Notes under the pieces: model-generated | Databases searched by the model: none | What the model saw: the letters and a program-made list of their open reading frames with translations, nothing else | Told to the model about the DNA's origin: nothing | In this document: piece by piece, positions 6,155 through 13,794 of the stretch | Layout: every line of letters begins with the position of its first letter | Position numbering within the stretch: the stretch's first letter is position 1 | Made by a program: the position numbers and the translations under genes | NCBI GenBank assembly: GCA_938022485.1 | Contig: CALIEE010000198.1 | Coordinates: 1 to 17,617 of the forward strand | Direction of reading: 5' to 3' | Source: an uncultured bacterium | Lineage (GTDB): Bacteria > Bdellovibrionota_C > UBA2361 > SZUA-149 > CALKYB01 | Length of the DNA stretch: 17,617 nt

Positions 6155-6741
6155 AGGCGAGCTTCAACTACACCCTCTTCAATTAAGACCTCCATAACCT
6201 CGGCTACAGGCAGCCCAACTACGTTGGTATAAGATCCTCGAATAGACTTGATAAAGCCAGCAGCAGTACCTTGAATGGCGTAAGAACCTGCTTTATCCAT
6301 CGGCTCTTCCGTCATCACATAGGATTCAATTTCCTCTTCGGATAGCTCAACCATCTCCACCTCAGTTTCAACGACCTTGGTAATGGACTTATCTTTTGAA
6401 TGACAGCACACCGAAAAAGCAGTTGCTACCTTATGAGTAGATCCAGAAAGCTCTCTCAACATTCGAGCCGCATCTTTCGAATCTAATGGTTTTTCCAAAA
6501 CTTGCCCATTTCCACCAATCACTATGGTATCTGCTGCTAAAATAAAACTCTCTGGATATTTCTCTGCCACAGCACGAGCTTTTTCTTCTGCTAACCTCGA
6601 GACATAGTCTAGTGGATGCTCTCCCTCTTTTCGCTTTTCTTCGATATCAGCTGGAAATATGTCAGCCGCTAGCCAAACTTGCTCTAACAACTCCTTTCTA
6701 CGGGGTGAAGCAGAGGCTAGGATTAAATGGGACTCTTCCAT
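6151..6741 (-). CDS. maf: Maf-like nucleoside triphosphate pyrophosphatase (dTTP/UTP type)
   Basis: Maf proteins (196 aa here) hydrolyse non-canonical or canonical NTPs to NMP and PPi and are linked to house-cleaning and septum inhibition. Conserved blocks are LILASASPRRKELL (6-19), the catalytic AADTIV with D71, LEKP, L-S-G-S-T-H-K-V-A-T, and GSYAIQGTAAGFIKSIRGSY followed by NVVGLP. The Y-A-I-Q-G form with NVVGLP is that of the YhdE (dTTP/UTP) subgroup, as opposed to the YceF (m7GTP) group. ATG 6741 has only a weak ribosome binding site (AGAG). It lies 45 bases after the DAHP synthase gene and overlaps yggS by four bases. Confidence 0.92.
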   Translation of the reverse strand: MEESHLILASASPRRKELLEQVWLAADIFPADIEEKRKEGEHPLDYVSRLAEEKARAVAEKYPESFILAADTIVIGGNGQVLEKPLDSKDAARMLRELSGSTHKVATAFSVCCHSKDKSITKVVETEVEMVELSEEEIESYVMTEEPMDKAGSYAIQGTAAGFIKSIRGSYTNVVGLPVAEVMEVLIEEGVVEARL

Positions 6742-6786
6742 GCAGTCTCTAACAAAGAATTATAAATTTAACTTAGGCGACCTAAA

Positions 6787-7812
6787 CTAAGCACCGACCG
6801 TGCGGCCCATTGCCTGAGCAATAGGGGCAAGCTCGGACATCAATTCTTCAAAGACCTTAGGCTTTAAAGATTGAGCTCCATCACTCTCGGCTTCAGCTGG
6901 ATTCGGATGAACTTCCAAAATTATCCCATCGGCGCCAGCAGCAATGCCCGCTTTTGTCATTGGACCCACATAATTCCAAACACCTGTTCCATGACTTGGA
7001 TCAACAACCACTGGTAAGTGAGTGCGACTTTTCAGAACAGGGACAATGTTGAGGTCTAGTGTGTTCCTGGTAGCAGTTTCGAAAGTTCGAATACCTCGCT
7101 CACAAAGAATAACATCCGGGTTTCCGGCAGCAAGGATATATTCAGAAGACATAAGTAGTTCTTCCGCTGTTGCTGACATTCCGCGCTTCAGCAAAATTGG
7201 CTTCCCAGCTGTTCCCAAGGCCTTAAGCAAAGCAAAATTCTGCATATTCCTTGCTCCGATTTGGATTAAATCAGCGTACTCCGCCACCAAACCGACCATA
7301 TGCTGGTCCATTACTTCAGTTACAATTGGAAGACCGGTCTCTTCTCTAGCTTTTGCCAAATACTTTAGGCCTTCTTCACCCATTCCTTGGAAGCTATAAG
7401 TGGAGCTTCTTGGTTTAAAAGCTCCCCCACGCAAAGCATTGGCCCCTGCTTTCTTAACAGCGATCGCAGTCTCCACAATCTGCTTTTCGGATTCTACGGA
7501 ACAAGGGCCAGCAATCATTGGAATATTTTTACCGCCGAAAACACAGTTCTCACCAACTTTCACTTGGCTTGGCTCTGTTTGGAGCTGCTTGGCAGCTAAC
7601 TTGTAAGGGCTCAGGATCGGCATAACTTTCTCGACACCATCGAGAGTCTCAAGGGTCTGAAGAGCAGCTTTTCCCCGCTCATCTCCTAAACATCCGATCA
7701 CATTCCTCTCTACCCCTTCCATCAGGTGAGCTCTGTAACCCTTATTTTCAATTTCCTTAATAACCGAATCAAGCTCAGCTTTGCTGGCTCCGGCTTTCAT
7801 AACGACAATCAT
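6787..7812 (-). CDS. aroF: 3-deoxy-7-phosphoheptulonate synthase (DAHP synthase), type I-beta with N-terminal regulatory domain
   Basis: The 341-residue enzyme condenses phosphoenolpyruvate with erythrose-4-phosphate, the first step of the shikimate pathway. Residues 1 to about 70 are the ferredoxin-like (ACT-like) domain found in Thermotoga-type enzymes, where it mediates feedback by aromatic amino acids. The barrel starts near 95: PMIAGPCSVES with metal ligand C104, KPRSSTYSFQG (133-143), GARNMQNF (186-193), LLKRGM, VVDPSHGTG with H274, and ILEVHPNPAEAESDGAQS with E300 and D311. ATG 7812 has AGGAGC eight bases upstream; a second Met at residue 5 lies too close to matter. It is 129 bases from rodA with a candidate promoter between, so it may head its own unit with maf, yggS, proC and yggT. 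Confidence 0.94.
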   Translation of the reverse strand: MIVVMKAGASKAELDSVIKEIENKGYRAHLMEGVERNVIGCLGDERGKAALQTLETLDGVEKVMPILSPYKLAAKQLQTEPSQVKVGENCVFGGKNIPMIAGPCSVESEKQIVETAIAVKKAGANALRGGAFKPRSSTYSFQGMGEEGLKYLAKAREETGLPIVTEVMDQHMVGLVAEYADLIQIGARNMQNFALLKALGTAGKPILLKRGMSATAEELLMSSEYILAAGNPDVILCERGIRTFETATRNTLDLNIVPVLKSRTHLPVVVDPSHGTGVWNYVGPMTKAGIAAGADGIILEVHPNPAEAESDGAQSLKPKVFEELMSELAPIAQAMGRTVGA

Positions 7813-7864
7813 TGTCTGATGCTCCTATTCTGAAAAGCGCCTACCGGGACGAAATCCCAAGCAG

Positions 7865-7893
7865 TCTATAGCAGCTTTACTAGTAGAGTTAAA
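7865..7893 (-). promoter_or_regulatory. Candidate sigma70 promoter for the DAHP synthase unit
   Basis: On the minus strand TTTAAC (7893-7888) and TATAGA (7870-7865) are separated by 17 bases, with the start codon about 53 bases further on at 7812. The two hexamers match the consensus at three and four positions, so this is weak support. The main argument is the 129-base gap after rodA, larger than the other junctions in this run. Confidence 0.3.
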
Positions 7894-7894
7894 T

Positions 7895-7921
7895 CACCGT
7901 ATTGAGAGGGATAATATGGTG
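7895..7921. terminator. Stem-loop after rodA, possible weak terminator
   Basis: caccgtatt (7895-7903) and aatatggtg (7913-7921) pair over nine positions around a nine-base loop. On plus-strand RNA the one mismatch becomes a G-U pair; on the minus strand, the direction of rodA, it is an A-C mismatch. Only a short T-run follows in the rodA direction, so termination there would be incomplete at best. It lies about 20 bases past the rodA stop. Confidence 0.3.
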
Positions 7922-7941
7922 TATAAGTAATTAATACGAAT

Positions 7942-9051
7942 CTAGTGAAACAAAAACCTTCGACTACTAACTCCCGCAGCCAGCCCCAAGGCTCCCAAAA
8001 CGGCAACCACTGAGGAGCCCCCAAAGCTCAACAAAGGCAATGTTAGCCCTACGACAGGTAGAACCCCAACAACCATGCCAACGTTCACAATGACATGCCA
8101 AAATATCATTGCCGCAACACCGATAACCACAAAAGCAGGAAATATCTCACTACACCTTGCGGATATAGTCAGTAAGCGCAAAATCAAAAAGCCATAGAGA
8201 AATATGACCACTGCTGAACCAACAAAGCCCCATTCCTCGGCTAAAACTGAAAAAATAAAATCGGTAGTTTGCTCCGGCAAAAATCTAAGTTGCGTCTGGG
8301 TCCCTTGGAGAAAACCCTTACCAGTGAGAGAGCCAGAGCCAACAGCAATTTTAGATTGAATAGCATGGTACCCAGAACCCAATGGATCGTCCTCTGGAGA
8401 CATAAAAGTAAGAATCCTCTGTTTTTGATAATCTTTAAGTCCAAAAAACCAGGCTGGAACAGCTAAGCACATTCCAAGGAGTCCTAAGGTCAAAACCGTT
8501 CGCTTACGAACTCCAGCAAGCATTAACATAGAGCCACCAATTAAAAGGTGACAAAGGCCAGTCCCCAAGTCAGGCTCCACTACTATCAGCACAAAAGGAA
8601 CCCCCATCAAAAGACAAGGCTTAATCAAAGAAAGTATTTGATAACCTTTTTCCAGTGAAGTGGAGCTACTGAACAACCTGGCCAAGGCAACTATTAAAGC
8701 CACTTTCATAAACTCAGAAGGCTGCATTCTGAACCCACCAATTTCAAGCCATCTTCTGGCTCCCCCCGCCACAACTCCAGAGAAAAGAATAGCAGTCAGC
8801 AATCCACAACCTAAAAGATAAACGAGATAAGCATTTCTTTTCCAAATCTCAGGCTTAATCAGCATGCAAATCAAGAAACATAACAAACCGACCCCCATAG
8901 ACATTGCCTGTCTCTTCATTTGGGCACTATAACCAAGCTGCTCGTTGAACCCAGCAGAATACAGAGCTCCCAAACCAACTGTACAAAGAGCCAGCACCGT
9001 TAAAGTAAGAGGCCAGTCTATGGAAAGGGCTATTCTTTTTGACTTAAACAC
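7942..9051 (-). CDS. rodA: RodA, SEDS-family peptidoglycan glycosyltransferase
   Basis: RodA (369 aa) polymerises lipid II into glycan strands during cell elongation, in complex with the PBP2 transpeptidase encoded just upstream. About ten membrane helices are visible. SEDS hallmarks are G-G-A-R-R-W-L-E-I-G (96-105) leading to MQPSEFMKVALIV (109-121), VVEPDLGTGL (157-166), and the large extracellular loop with Q-R-I-L-T-F-M and FLPEQTTDFIFSVLAEEWGF (257-276). In that loop D264 lines up with the catalytic Asp of E. coli RodA. The C-terminal LPLLSFGGSS motif is also present. The start is GTG 9051-9049, which shares a base with the mrdA stop (TAGTG), so it is translationally coupled to its partner. 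It is RodA rather than FtsW because it is paired with PBP2 and MreBCD. Confidence 0.95.
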   Translation of the reverse strand: MFKSKRIALSIDWPLTLTVLALCTVGLGALYSAGFNEQLGYSAQMKRQAMSMGVGLLCFLICMLIKPEIWKRNAYLVYLLGCGLLTAILFSGVVAGGARRWLEIGGFRMQPSEFMKVALIVALARLFSSSTSLEKGYQILSLIKPCLLMGVPFVLIVVEPDLGTGLCHLLIGGSMLMLAGVRKRTVLTLGLLGMCLAVPAWFFGLKDYQKQRILTFMSPEDDPLGSGYHAIQSKIAVGSGSLTGKGFLQGTQTQLRFLPEQTTDFIFSVLAEEWGFVGSAVVIFLYGFLILRLLTISARCSEIFPAFVVIGVAAMIFWHVIVNVGMVVGVLPVVGLTLPLLSFGGSSVVAVLGALGLAAGVSSRRFLFH

Positions 9052-11078
9052 TAGAAATCCTCTTCCTCAGGAGAGTTCATTTGAGCTCGACTTTGAGCCT
9101 GATCTCTTATTCCTACAGATGGCAAAGAAGGTAACTCAGCTGCCATCTCTTGATCCGAAGTAGCGGCAGCGGCCATGGTTCGCTCTGCCCTCGTCGCTGT
9201 GGCCTCGGTCGCTGCTACAGGGGGCTTCGGAGGATCAAACTTATGTTCTTCAATTTCTTCCTCGGTAACCATTCCCTGTTTAAGAAAGAACTTACTCATA
9301 ATACTATGAGAAACAGGCGCTGCCTCCAAACCTCCGCTTCCAGCATTCTCAACCAAAGCTGCTACGACAATCATCGGCTCCTCAACTGGGGCATAAGAGA
9401 TGAACCAAGCGTGGTCTTGCAATCTCTCGTCATTTTCCTGAGTTCCAAGACGACTAACCTGAGCAGTTCCGGTTTTGCCACCAATTCGAATTTCTCCGAC
9501 TCTAGCTCGTTTTCCGGTACCTCGCTCGTGATGAACCACCTCAGATCCCATGTCTCGAACCAAATGAAGTATCTCTTTAGGCAGTGGAACTAAGTTACTA
9601 TGTTGGGAATGATAAACTCTTGATTTTCCGCTTTCATGCTCCACCACTTTTCTAACAAGGCGAGGCTTATAAATAATCCCTCCATTAACTAAAGCAGCAA
9701 CTGCGTTAGCCAATTGCAATGGAGTCACTGTCAAGTACCCTTGACCAATTGAAACGGGAATAGTGTCTCCCGGCCACCACTGCTCACCCACTTTCTCTTT
9801 TTTCCACTTTCTAGAAGGAAGAATGCCTGACTTCTCTCCATCAAGCGCTATTTCCGTTAGGCTTCCAAAGCCAAACATTTCGCCATATTTGGAAAGACGA
9901 TCGATCCCAAGCATTACCCCCAGTTGGTAAAAGTAGGCATTACAAGACATGGCAATTGATTGCCTGAGGTTAACCTTGCCGTGACCACTTCGTTTATGAC
10001 AACGGTAGTTCCTCTTTCCAAACCTATAATAGCCTGGACAATTAAATACAGTACTCTCTGAAATTAAATTCTCGGCTAAACCTGCAACTGCAGCAAAAAG
10101 CTTGAAAGTCGAACCGGGAGGATAAGCAGCGGTCAATGGACGATTGTTAAGTGGCTTATCCGGACTGGAGGTAAGCTCCTTCCAAACGGCAGGATTCAAA
10201 GCGACAGAAAAGTGATTGGCATCATATGATGGCCCTGAATACAGAGCCAAGACATCGCCATTTCGAGGATCGAGAGCGACAACAGCTCCTCTTCTATTCT
10301 TTAAAACTTCTTGGGCTGCCAGTTGTAAATCTAAGTCCAGTGAAAGATGCAGGTCCCGACCTTTAAGATAATCCTTTACCTCTAATTCCTTTTTTCGCCT
10401 TCCACCTGCATCCACTTCAATACGAACGAAACCATTTTGGCCTCGAAGGCTCGTCTCTTGCGCTAACTCAAGTCCAGTCTTTCCGATCAAATCTCCTCGA
10501 GCGTAACCCTCCCTAGACTCAAGTTCTTTCTTTGAAATCTCTCTGGCATAGCCGAAGATATGGGCCGCCATGGAATCAAAAGGATAATCTCTAACCGGCA
10601 CTACATCGACAATTACTCCCGGCAAACGATAGCCATTTGCTCTGACTCGTCCAAGTTCCTCGCGACTAACATCGCTGGCGGCTATTCGAGGCTCAAAAGG
10701 GCGAGAACGACCTGACTTAACTCTTTCCTGAATTTCCCCCACAGGACGTTGTAAAACCTCAGCCAAGGTTTCCACAGTTCCCTCGAGATCCGGAACATCT
10801 TCAAGCATAAGAGCAACATCAAAAGAAGGCCTACTACCGACCAACATTCTACCATCACGATCGAAGATAGAACCTCTTGGCGCTACTGTCTTGATTAGAC
10901 GAGTTCGATTGTTTTCTGACTTATCTCTGTAGTATGGACCGTTTAAGCCTTGTAGAAACCAAAGACGAAGAAGTATCAGAGAGAAAATGAAATAAGAGGC
11001 CACAAGAGCAACCTTTAACCTAACTTTAAAACTGCCTAAGTCAAAGTTAACGGAATCTCCACCAACTAACCCGGCCAT
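9051..11078 (-). CDS. mrdA: Penicillin-binding protein 2, elongation-specific transpeptidase
   Basis: This 675-residue class B PBP cross-links peptidoglycan during elongation. A single membrane anchor lies at about 22-43 with the rest periplasmic. The pedestal domain starts at VAPRGSIFDRDGRMLV (65-80), followed by the RLPGV region and G-K-T-G-L-E (199-204). The catalytic motifs are intact: S323-T-F-K326 (PPGSTFK), S378-C-N380, and K535-T-G537 (GGKTGTAQ). The last 65 or so residues, after about 610, are a Pro/Ala/Thr/Glu-rich extension outside the transpeptidase fold and probably disordered. ATG 11078 lies inside mreD (13-base overlap) with AAGGGG six bases upstream. The TAG stop overlaps rodA's GTG. 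Confidence 0.95.
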   Translation of the reverse strand: MAGLVGGDSVNFDLGSFKVRLKVALVASYFIFSLILLRLWFLQGLNGPYYRDKSENNRTRLIKTVAPRGSIFDRDGRMLVGSRPSFDVALMLEDVPDLEGTVETLAEVLQRPVGEIQERVKSGRSRPFEPRIAASDVSREELGRVRANGYRLPGVIVDVVPVRDYPFDSMAAHIFGYAREISKKELESREGYARGDLIGKTGLELAQETSLRGQNGFVRIEVDAGGRRKKELEVKDYLKGRDLHLSLDLDLQLAAQEVLKNRRGAVVALDPRNGDVLALYSGPSYDANHFSVALNPAVWKELTSSPDKPLNNRPLTAAYPPGSTFKLFAAVAGLAENLISESTVFNCPGYYRFGKRNYRCHKRSGHGKVNLRQSIAMSCNAYFYQLGVMLGIDRLSKYGEMFGFGSLTEIALDGEKSGILPSRKWKKEKVGEQWWPGDTIPVSIGQGYLTVTPLQLANAVAALVNGGIIYKPRLVRKVVEHESGKSRVYHSQHSNLVPLPKEILHLVRDMGSEVVHHERGTGKRARVGEIRIGGKTGTAQVSRLGTQENDERLQDHAWFISYAPVEEPMIVVAALVENAGSGGLEAAPVSHSIMSKFFLKQGMVTEEEIEEHKFDPPKPPVAATEATATRAERTMAAAATSDQEMAAELPSLPSVGIRDQAQSRAQMNSPEEEDF

Positions 11079-11614
11079 CTAACACCCCTTTGCGCTCGAG
11101 GCTCAATAGAAGAAAAATGGCCAGAAGATTTACCAGCCCCACCTCTCTGCTGAGTAAGCCAAAAAACAAAAGGTGCAAACAATGCCGTAAATAGCGCTTC
11201 CGCGAACACGGAGGTAAAGGTTGACCAGCTTAACACGGTCAGCCCTCGGTACGAGCCAATCATCAACAGACTGGTGAAGCTCTTAAGTGTAGAAGCAACA
11301 AAAGCCAGGCAACAAAGAGCCAAGCCTTTTTCAGCAAAAACTTTGTCCGAAAGATACACAAGTAGAGAATAAGCAGCGACGGAACCTGCAGCAAAAGGGC
11401 CAAGAAATTGCCCGGAAGCAAAGTCTCCAAGAAGCCCCAGTCCAAAAGCTATAAAAACTCCGGCTGTATTCTGAAAACGCTGAGCCAAGCAAAGAACTAA
11501 AAGTAACACAAAGTCAGGCGCTGCTATTCCAGGAAAATTATCTCTAAAAACAGTAGATTGAATCAACAGTCCAGTCATTGCGAATAAAAGATAGTAAAGA
11601 ACAGACTTGGTCAC
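11066..11614 (-). CDS. mreD: Rod-shape-determining protein MreD
   Basis: MreD (182 aa here) is an integral membrane component of the elongation complex that works with MreC. Five or six hydrophobic helices run through residues 5-155. Family-like features are the N-terminal QSTVF segment, AAPDFVLLLVLCLA (31-44) and GLLGDFASGQFLGPFA (60-75), corresponding to the conserved P-D-x3 and G-L-x2-D-x3-G motifs. The C-terminal 30 residues are polar. The start is GTG 11614-11612, overlapping the mreC stop as GTGA, and its end overlaps mrdA by 13 bases. MreD is poorly conserved in sequence, so position between mreC and mrdA is an important part of the call. Confidence 0.9.
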   Translation of the reverse strand: MTKSVLYYLLFAMTGLLIQSTVFRDNFPGIAAPDFVLLLVLCLAQRFQNTAGVFIAFGLGLLGDFASGQFLGPFAAGSVAAYSLLVYLSDKVFAEKGLALCCLAFVASTLKSFTSLLMIGSYRGLTVLSWSTFTSVFAEALFTALFAPFVFWLTQQRGGAGKSSGHFSSIEPRAQRGVRWPG

Positions 11615-12516
11615 TCTGTTACCTCCCCCTCAACTTCTCCAACTCCCTCTCGAACCTCGCTCGCCCTACCTTTAAGATCTAAAACTTCCACTCTCTCCTC
11701 TGCCACAGGCTCAACCACCAATACACTTTCCAAGTAGTCAAGATTAACACCTGGCTTAACCTCTACCTGGTGAAAGAGGCTATTGCTTTGAGTGTCAACT
11801 GCAGTAACTACTCCAATTAGAGTGCCTTTTGGGTAAACCATATCAAGACCAGAGGCGATGATTCGATCCCCTATTTTTACATCCTCATCTTTTTCAACGT
11901 AGCGCATAACTAAAAGTTCAGATCCATTACCCTCGACAACTCCTGGGGCACGACTACTCTGCACCAAAGCATCAATGGCACTATTGGGGTCGGTAAGTAG
12001 TTGAACCTTACTACTATCACCACTAACCGCAGTGGTTAAGCCAACCAGAGCATGTCCGTCCACCAGAGGCATGCCTCTAGTGATTCCATCAGACGCTCCC
12101 TTATCTAAGGAAATAGTTTTAAGCCAATTGGAAGGATCTCTAGCTATAACATTAGCAGGGATCCCTACCTTTCCAAGCCGTTCTGTAAAACCAAGCAAGG
12201 ATCGTAATCTTCTATTCTCATGCTCAAATTCAATTAAAGCTGAGTTCTTTTCTTGTAGAATTTTTATCTGGCTCTCTAGGTCGGATTGCTTTTCTTGAAC
12301 ACCCTGCAACCAAACATATTTGGACCAAATTCCATCGATTCCTCCAACACTCTCTCGATGAATTTTCTGAACTGGAGAAACAAGGCTGTTCAGCAGTTTT
12401 GCCCCGGCCCCAGGTAGTTCAGGGTTTCGAATACTACTGCTCATCAGTTGAAAAGAGACTATCATCAAGGCAACTGATGAAAGGAACAAACTGTTTCTAC
12501 TAATAAAGCCACTCAT
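11611..12516 (-). CDS. mreC: Rod-shape-determining protein MreC
   Basis: MreC (301 aa) is a bitopic periplasmic scaffold that activates the PBP2-RodA pair. The sequence shows a membrane anchor at about 8-27, a coiled coil at about 72-108 (heptad-like, ending N-R-R-L-R-S-L-L-G-F), and the beta-rich core. That core includes IARDPSNWLKTISLDKG (124-140), G-L-T-T-A-V-S-G-D-S-S-K-V-Q-L-L-T-D-P and the segment around I-A-S-G-L-D-M-V-Y-P-K-G-T-L-I-G-V-V. A Glu/Val/Gly-rich acidic tail of about 30 residues ends it. ATG 12516 is 27 bases past mreB; I see no Shine-Dalgarno sequence before it. It overlaps mreD by four bases. Confidence 0.93.
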   Translation of the reverse strand: MSGFISRNSLFLSSVALMIVSFQLMSSSIRNPELPGAGAKLLNSLVSPVQKIHRESVGGIDGIWSKYVWLQGVQEKQSDLESQIKILQEKNSALIEFEHENRRLRSLLGFTERLGKVGIPANVIARDPSNWLKTISLDKGASDGITRGMPLVDGHALVGLTTAVSGDSSKVQLLTDPNSAIDALVQSSRAPGVVEGNGSELLVMRYVEKDEDVKIGDRIIASGLDMVYPKGTLIGVVTAVDTQSNSLFHQVEVKPGVNLDYLESVLVVEPVAEERVEVLDLKGRASEVREGVGEVEGEVTE

Positions 12517-12543
12517 GATATCAAACTAACTAAAGAACTACTC

Positions 12544-13572
12544 TTAGCTGGAAGTTACGTCACCTAACTCTTCAAACCTGTCGAGAATCATCCCAGAACC
12601 AAGAACCACAGCAGTTAAAGGATCGTCCGCTAGCTTTGCCGTCAAGCCAGTGGCTCTATTGACCAGAGTATCGAAGTCCCTTAGCAAAGATCCTCCACCA
12701 GCCAATGTAATTCCTTGTTCCACAATATCCTCAGCTAACTCAGGAGGGCTGTTCTCTAAAGTTTGAATAATGGTTTCAACAATCTGCCTCAAAGAATCTT
12801 TTAAAGCTTCAAATACCTCTAGATTGGATACCTCAAGAGTCGTTGGTAAACCCCTCACCAAGTCTCTTCCAACCACCTCAAGTTTCATTTCACGATCAGG
12901 GGGCATGGCAGAGCCTAGAGAAATTTTCAATTGCTCGGCACAACCGTTTCCAATGGCTACATTTAAGGAGCGACGTATATGCTGTTGAATAGCTTCGTCC
13001 ATCTTATCCCCTCCCACACGAGCAGACTGGGAGTAAACTATTCCCTTCATAGAAATTACGGCAACCTCAGTAGTTCCCCCACCAACATCCACAATCATGG
13101 AGCCAGTAGGCTCAGTCACAGGTAGACCTGCTCCAATAGCTGCTGCCATCGGCTCTTCCACTAAATATACTTTTCGAGCGCCAGCTGCATAAGCCGAATC
13201 TTGAACAGCTCTTTTTTCAACTTCAGTGATTCCAAAAGGAACGCAGACAATGACTCTTGGTTTCACTAAGGAACGCTTTTTTGAAACCTTGCTGATGAAA
13301 TGCTTAAGCATTTCTCCTGTCATTTCAAAATCAGAGATTACACCATCCTTCATTGGACGCAGAGCAGTGACACCTTCTGGGGTTCGGCCTGACATACTCT
13401 TAGCCTCCTGCCCAACGGCGATGGTCTCCCGCTCGTTGTTACCCTCTTTGATAACCACCAAAGAAGGCTCGTTACTGACAATGCCTCGTCCTTCTTGGTA
13501 GACCAAAATATTAGCTGTGCCGAGATCTACAGCCAAATTACTTGAGAGACTTCCTAAAAAATTTTCAATCAT
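12544..13572 (-). CDS. mreB: Rod-shape-determining protein MreB, actin homologue
   Basis: MreB (342 aa) forms membrane-associated ATP-dependent filaments that orient sidewall synthesis. The actin/HSP70 ATPase signatures are intact: NLAVDLGTANILVY with D16-L-G-T-A-N21, EEPMAAAIGAGLPV (139-152), VDVGGGTTEVAVIS starting at 161, and a C-terminal I-T-L-A-G-G-G-S-L-L-R. Length and N-terminus match the family, so ATG 13572 is secure, although no Shine-Dalgarno sequence precedes it. TATATT on the minus strand (13589-13584) lies so close to the start that a promoter there would give a nearly leaderless mRNA, but no -35 accompanies it. A terminator-like hairpin lies about 90 bases upstream. The gene heads the mreB-mreC-mreD-mrdA-rodA operon. 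Confidence 0.97.
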   Translation of the reverse strand: MIENFLGSLSSNLAVDLGTANILVYQEGRGIVSNEPSLVVIKEGNNERETIAVGQEAKSMSGRTPEGVTALRPMKDGVISDFEMTGEMLKHFISKVSKKRSLVKPRVIVCVPFGITEVEKRAVQDSAYAAGARKVYLVEEPMAAAIGAGLPVTEPTGSMIVDVGGGTTEVAVISMKGIVYSQSARVGGDKMDEAIQQHIRRSLNVAIGNGCAEQLKISLGSAMPPDREMKLEVVGRDLVRGLPTTLEVSNLEVFEALKDSLRQIVETIIQTLENSPPELAEDIVEQGITLAGGGSLLRDFDTLVNRATGLTAKLADDPLTAVVLGSGMILDRFEELGDVTSS

Positions 13573-13661
13573 ATTGAGACGCTAATATAAGGAGATCCCT
13601 AGAGAGCTCTTAAGCCCTTCACCAAGAATCAATGGCGATTAGATAGTGAAATCTACCAATT

Positions 13662-13706
13662 TTTAAAAAAGCTGTCACAGCAGGTAGCTGAAAGATTCAC
13701 AGCTTT
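13662..13706 (-). terminator. Rho-independent terminator or attenuator before mreB
   Basis: On the minus strand AAAGCTGT (13706-13699) pairs with ACAGCTTT (13675-13668), an 8-bp stem whose 3' side runs into TTTTTT then AAAAA. The 23-base loop contains a further ACAGC/GCTGT and AGCTG/CAGCT choice, so alternative folds exist. It lies downstream of the small gene (13787-14101) and upstream of mreB, so it could end the small gene's transcript or set how much reaches mreB. Confidence 0.45.
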
Positions 13707-13738
13707 GCCGGTCCAACAAAAATTAATTTAGAAACAAA

Positions 13739-13794
13739 CAGCCTAGGTAATTAATCCACAGGCTAAGGAAAATTATGGCTTCTGAGCTAGGCTG
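13739..13794 (-). repeat. Inverted repeat spanning the small gene's stop codon
   Basis: cagcctag (13739-13746) and ctaggctg (13787-13794) are perfect 8-base complements, with a 40-base interval. The second arm includes the TAG stop of the small gene. A third copy, aggct at 13760-13764, can compete for pairing with the first arm. This suggests either alternative leader folds before mreB or a chance repeat of a short motif. Confidence 0.3.

Noticed and set aside
7022..7399. Plus-strand open frame of 125 codons
   Set aside because: It is antisense to the conserved barrel of DAHP synthase, whose motifs are intact on the other strand.
7846..7858. ggga/tccc hairpin upstream of the DAHP synthase gene
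   Set aside because: Only four base pairs and no U-run; too weak to call.
9150..9593. Plus-strand open frame of 147 codons
   Set aside because: It lies antisense inside mrdA, over the catalytic KTG region; its product has no recognisable domain and no good ribosome binding site, so it is a shadow of the real gene.
13584..13612. mreB promoter using TATATT at 13589-13584
   Set aside because: The bases at the correct -35 distance (TAAGAG) do not resemble a -35, so it is mentioned only as a possibility and not listed as a promoter.
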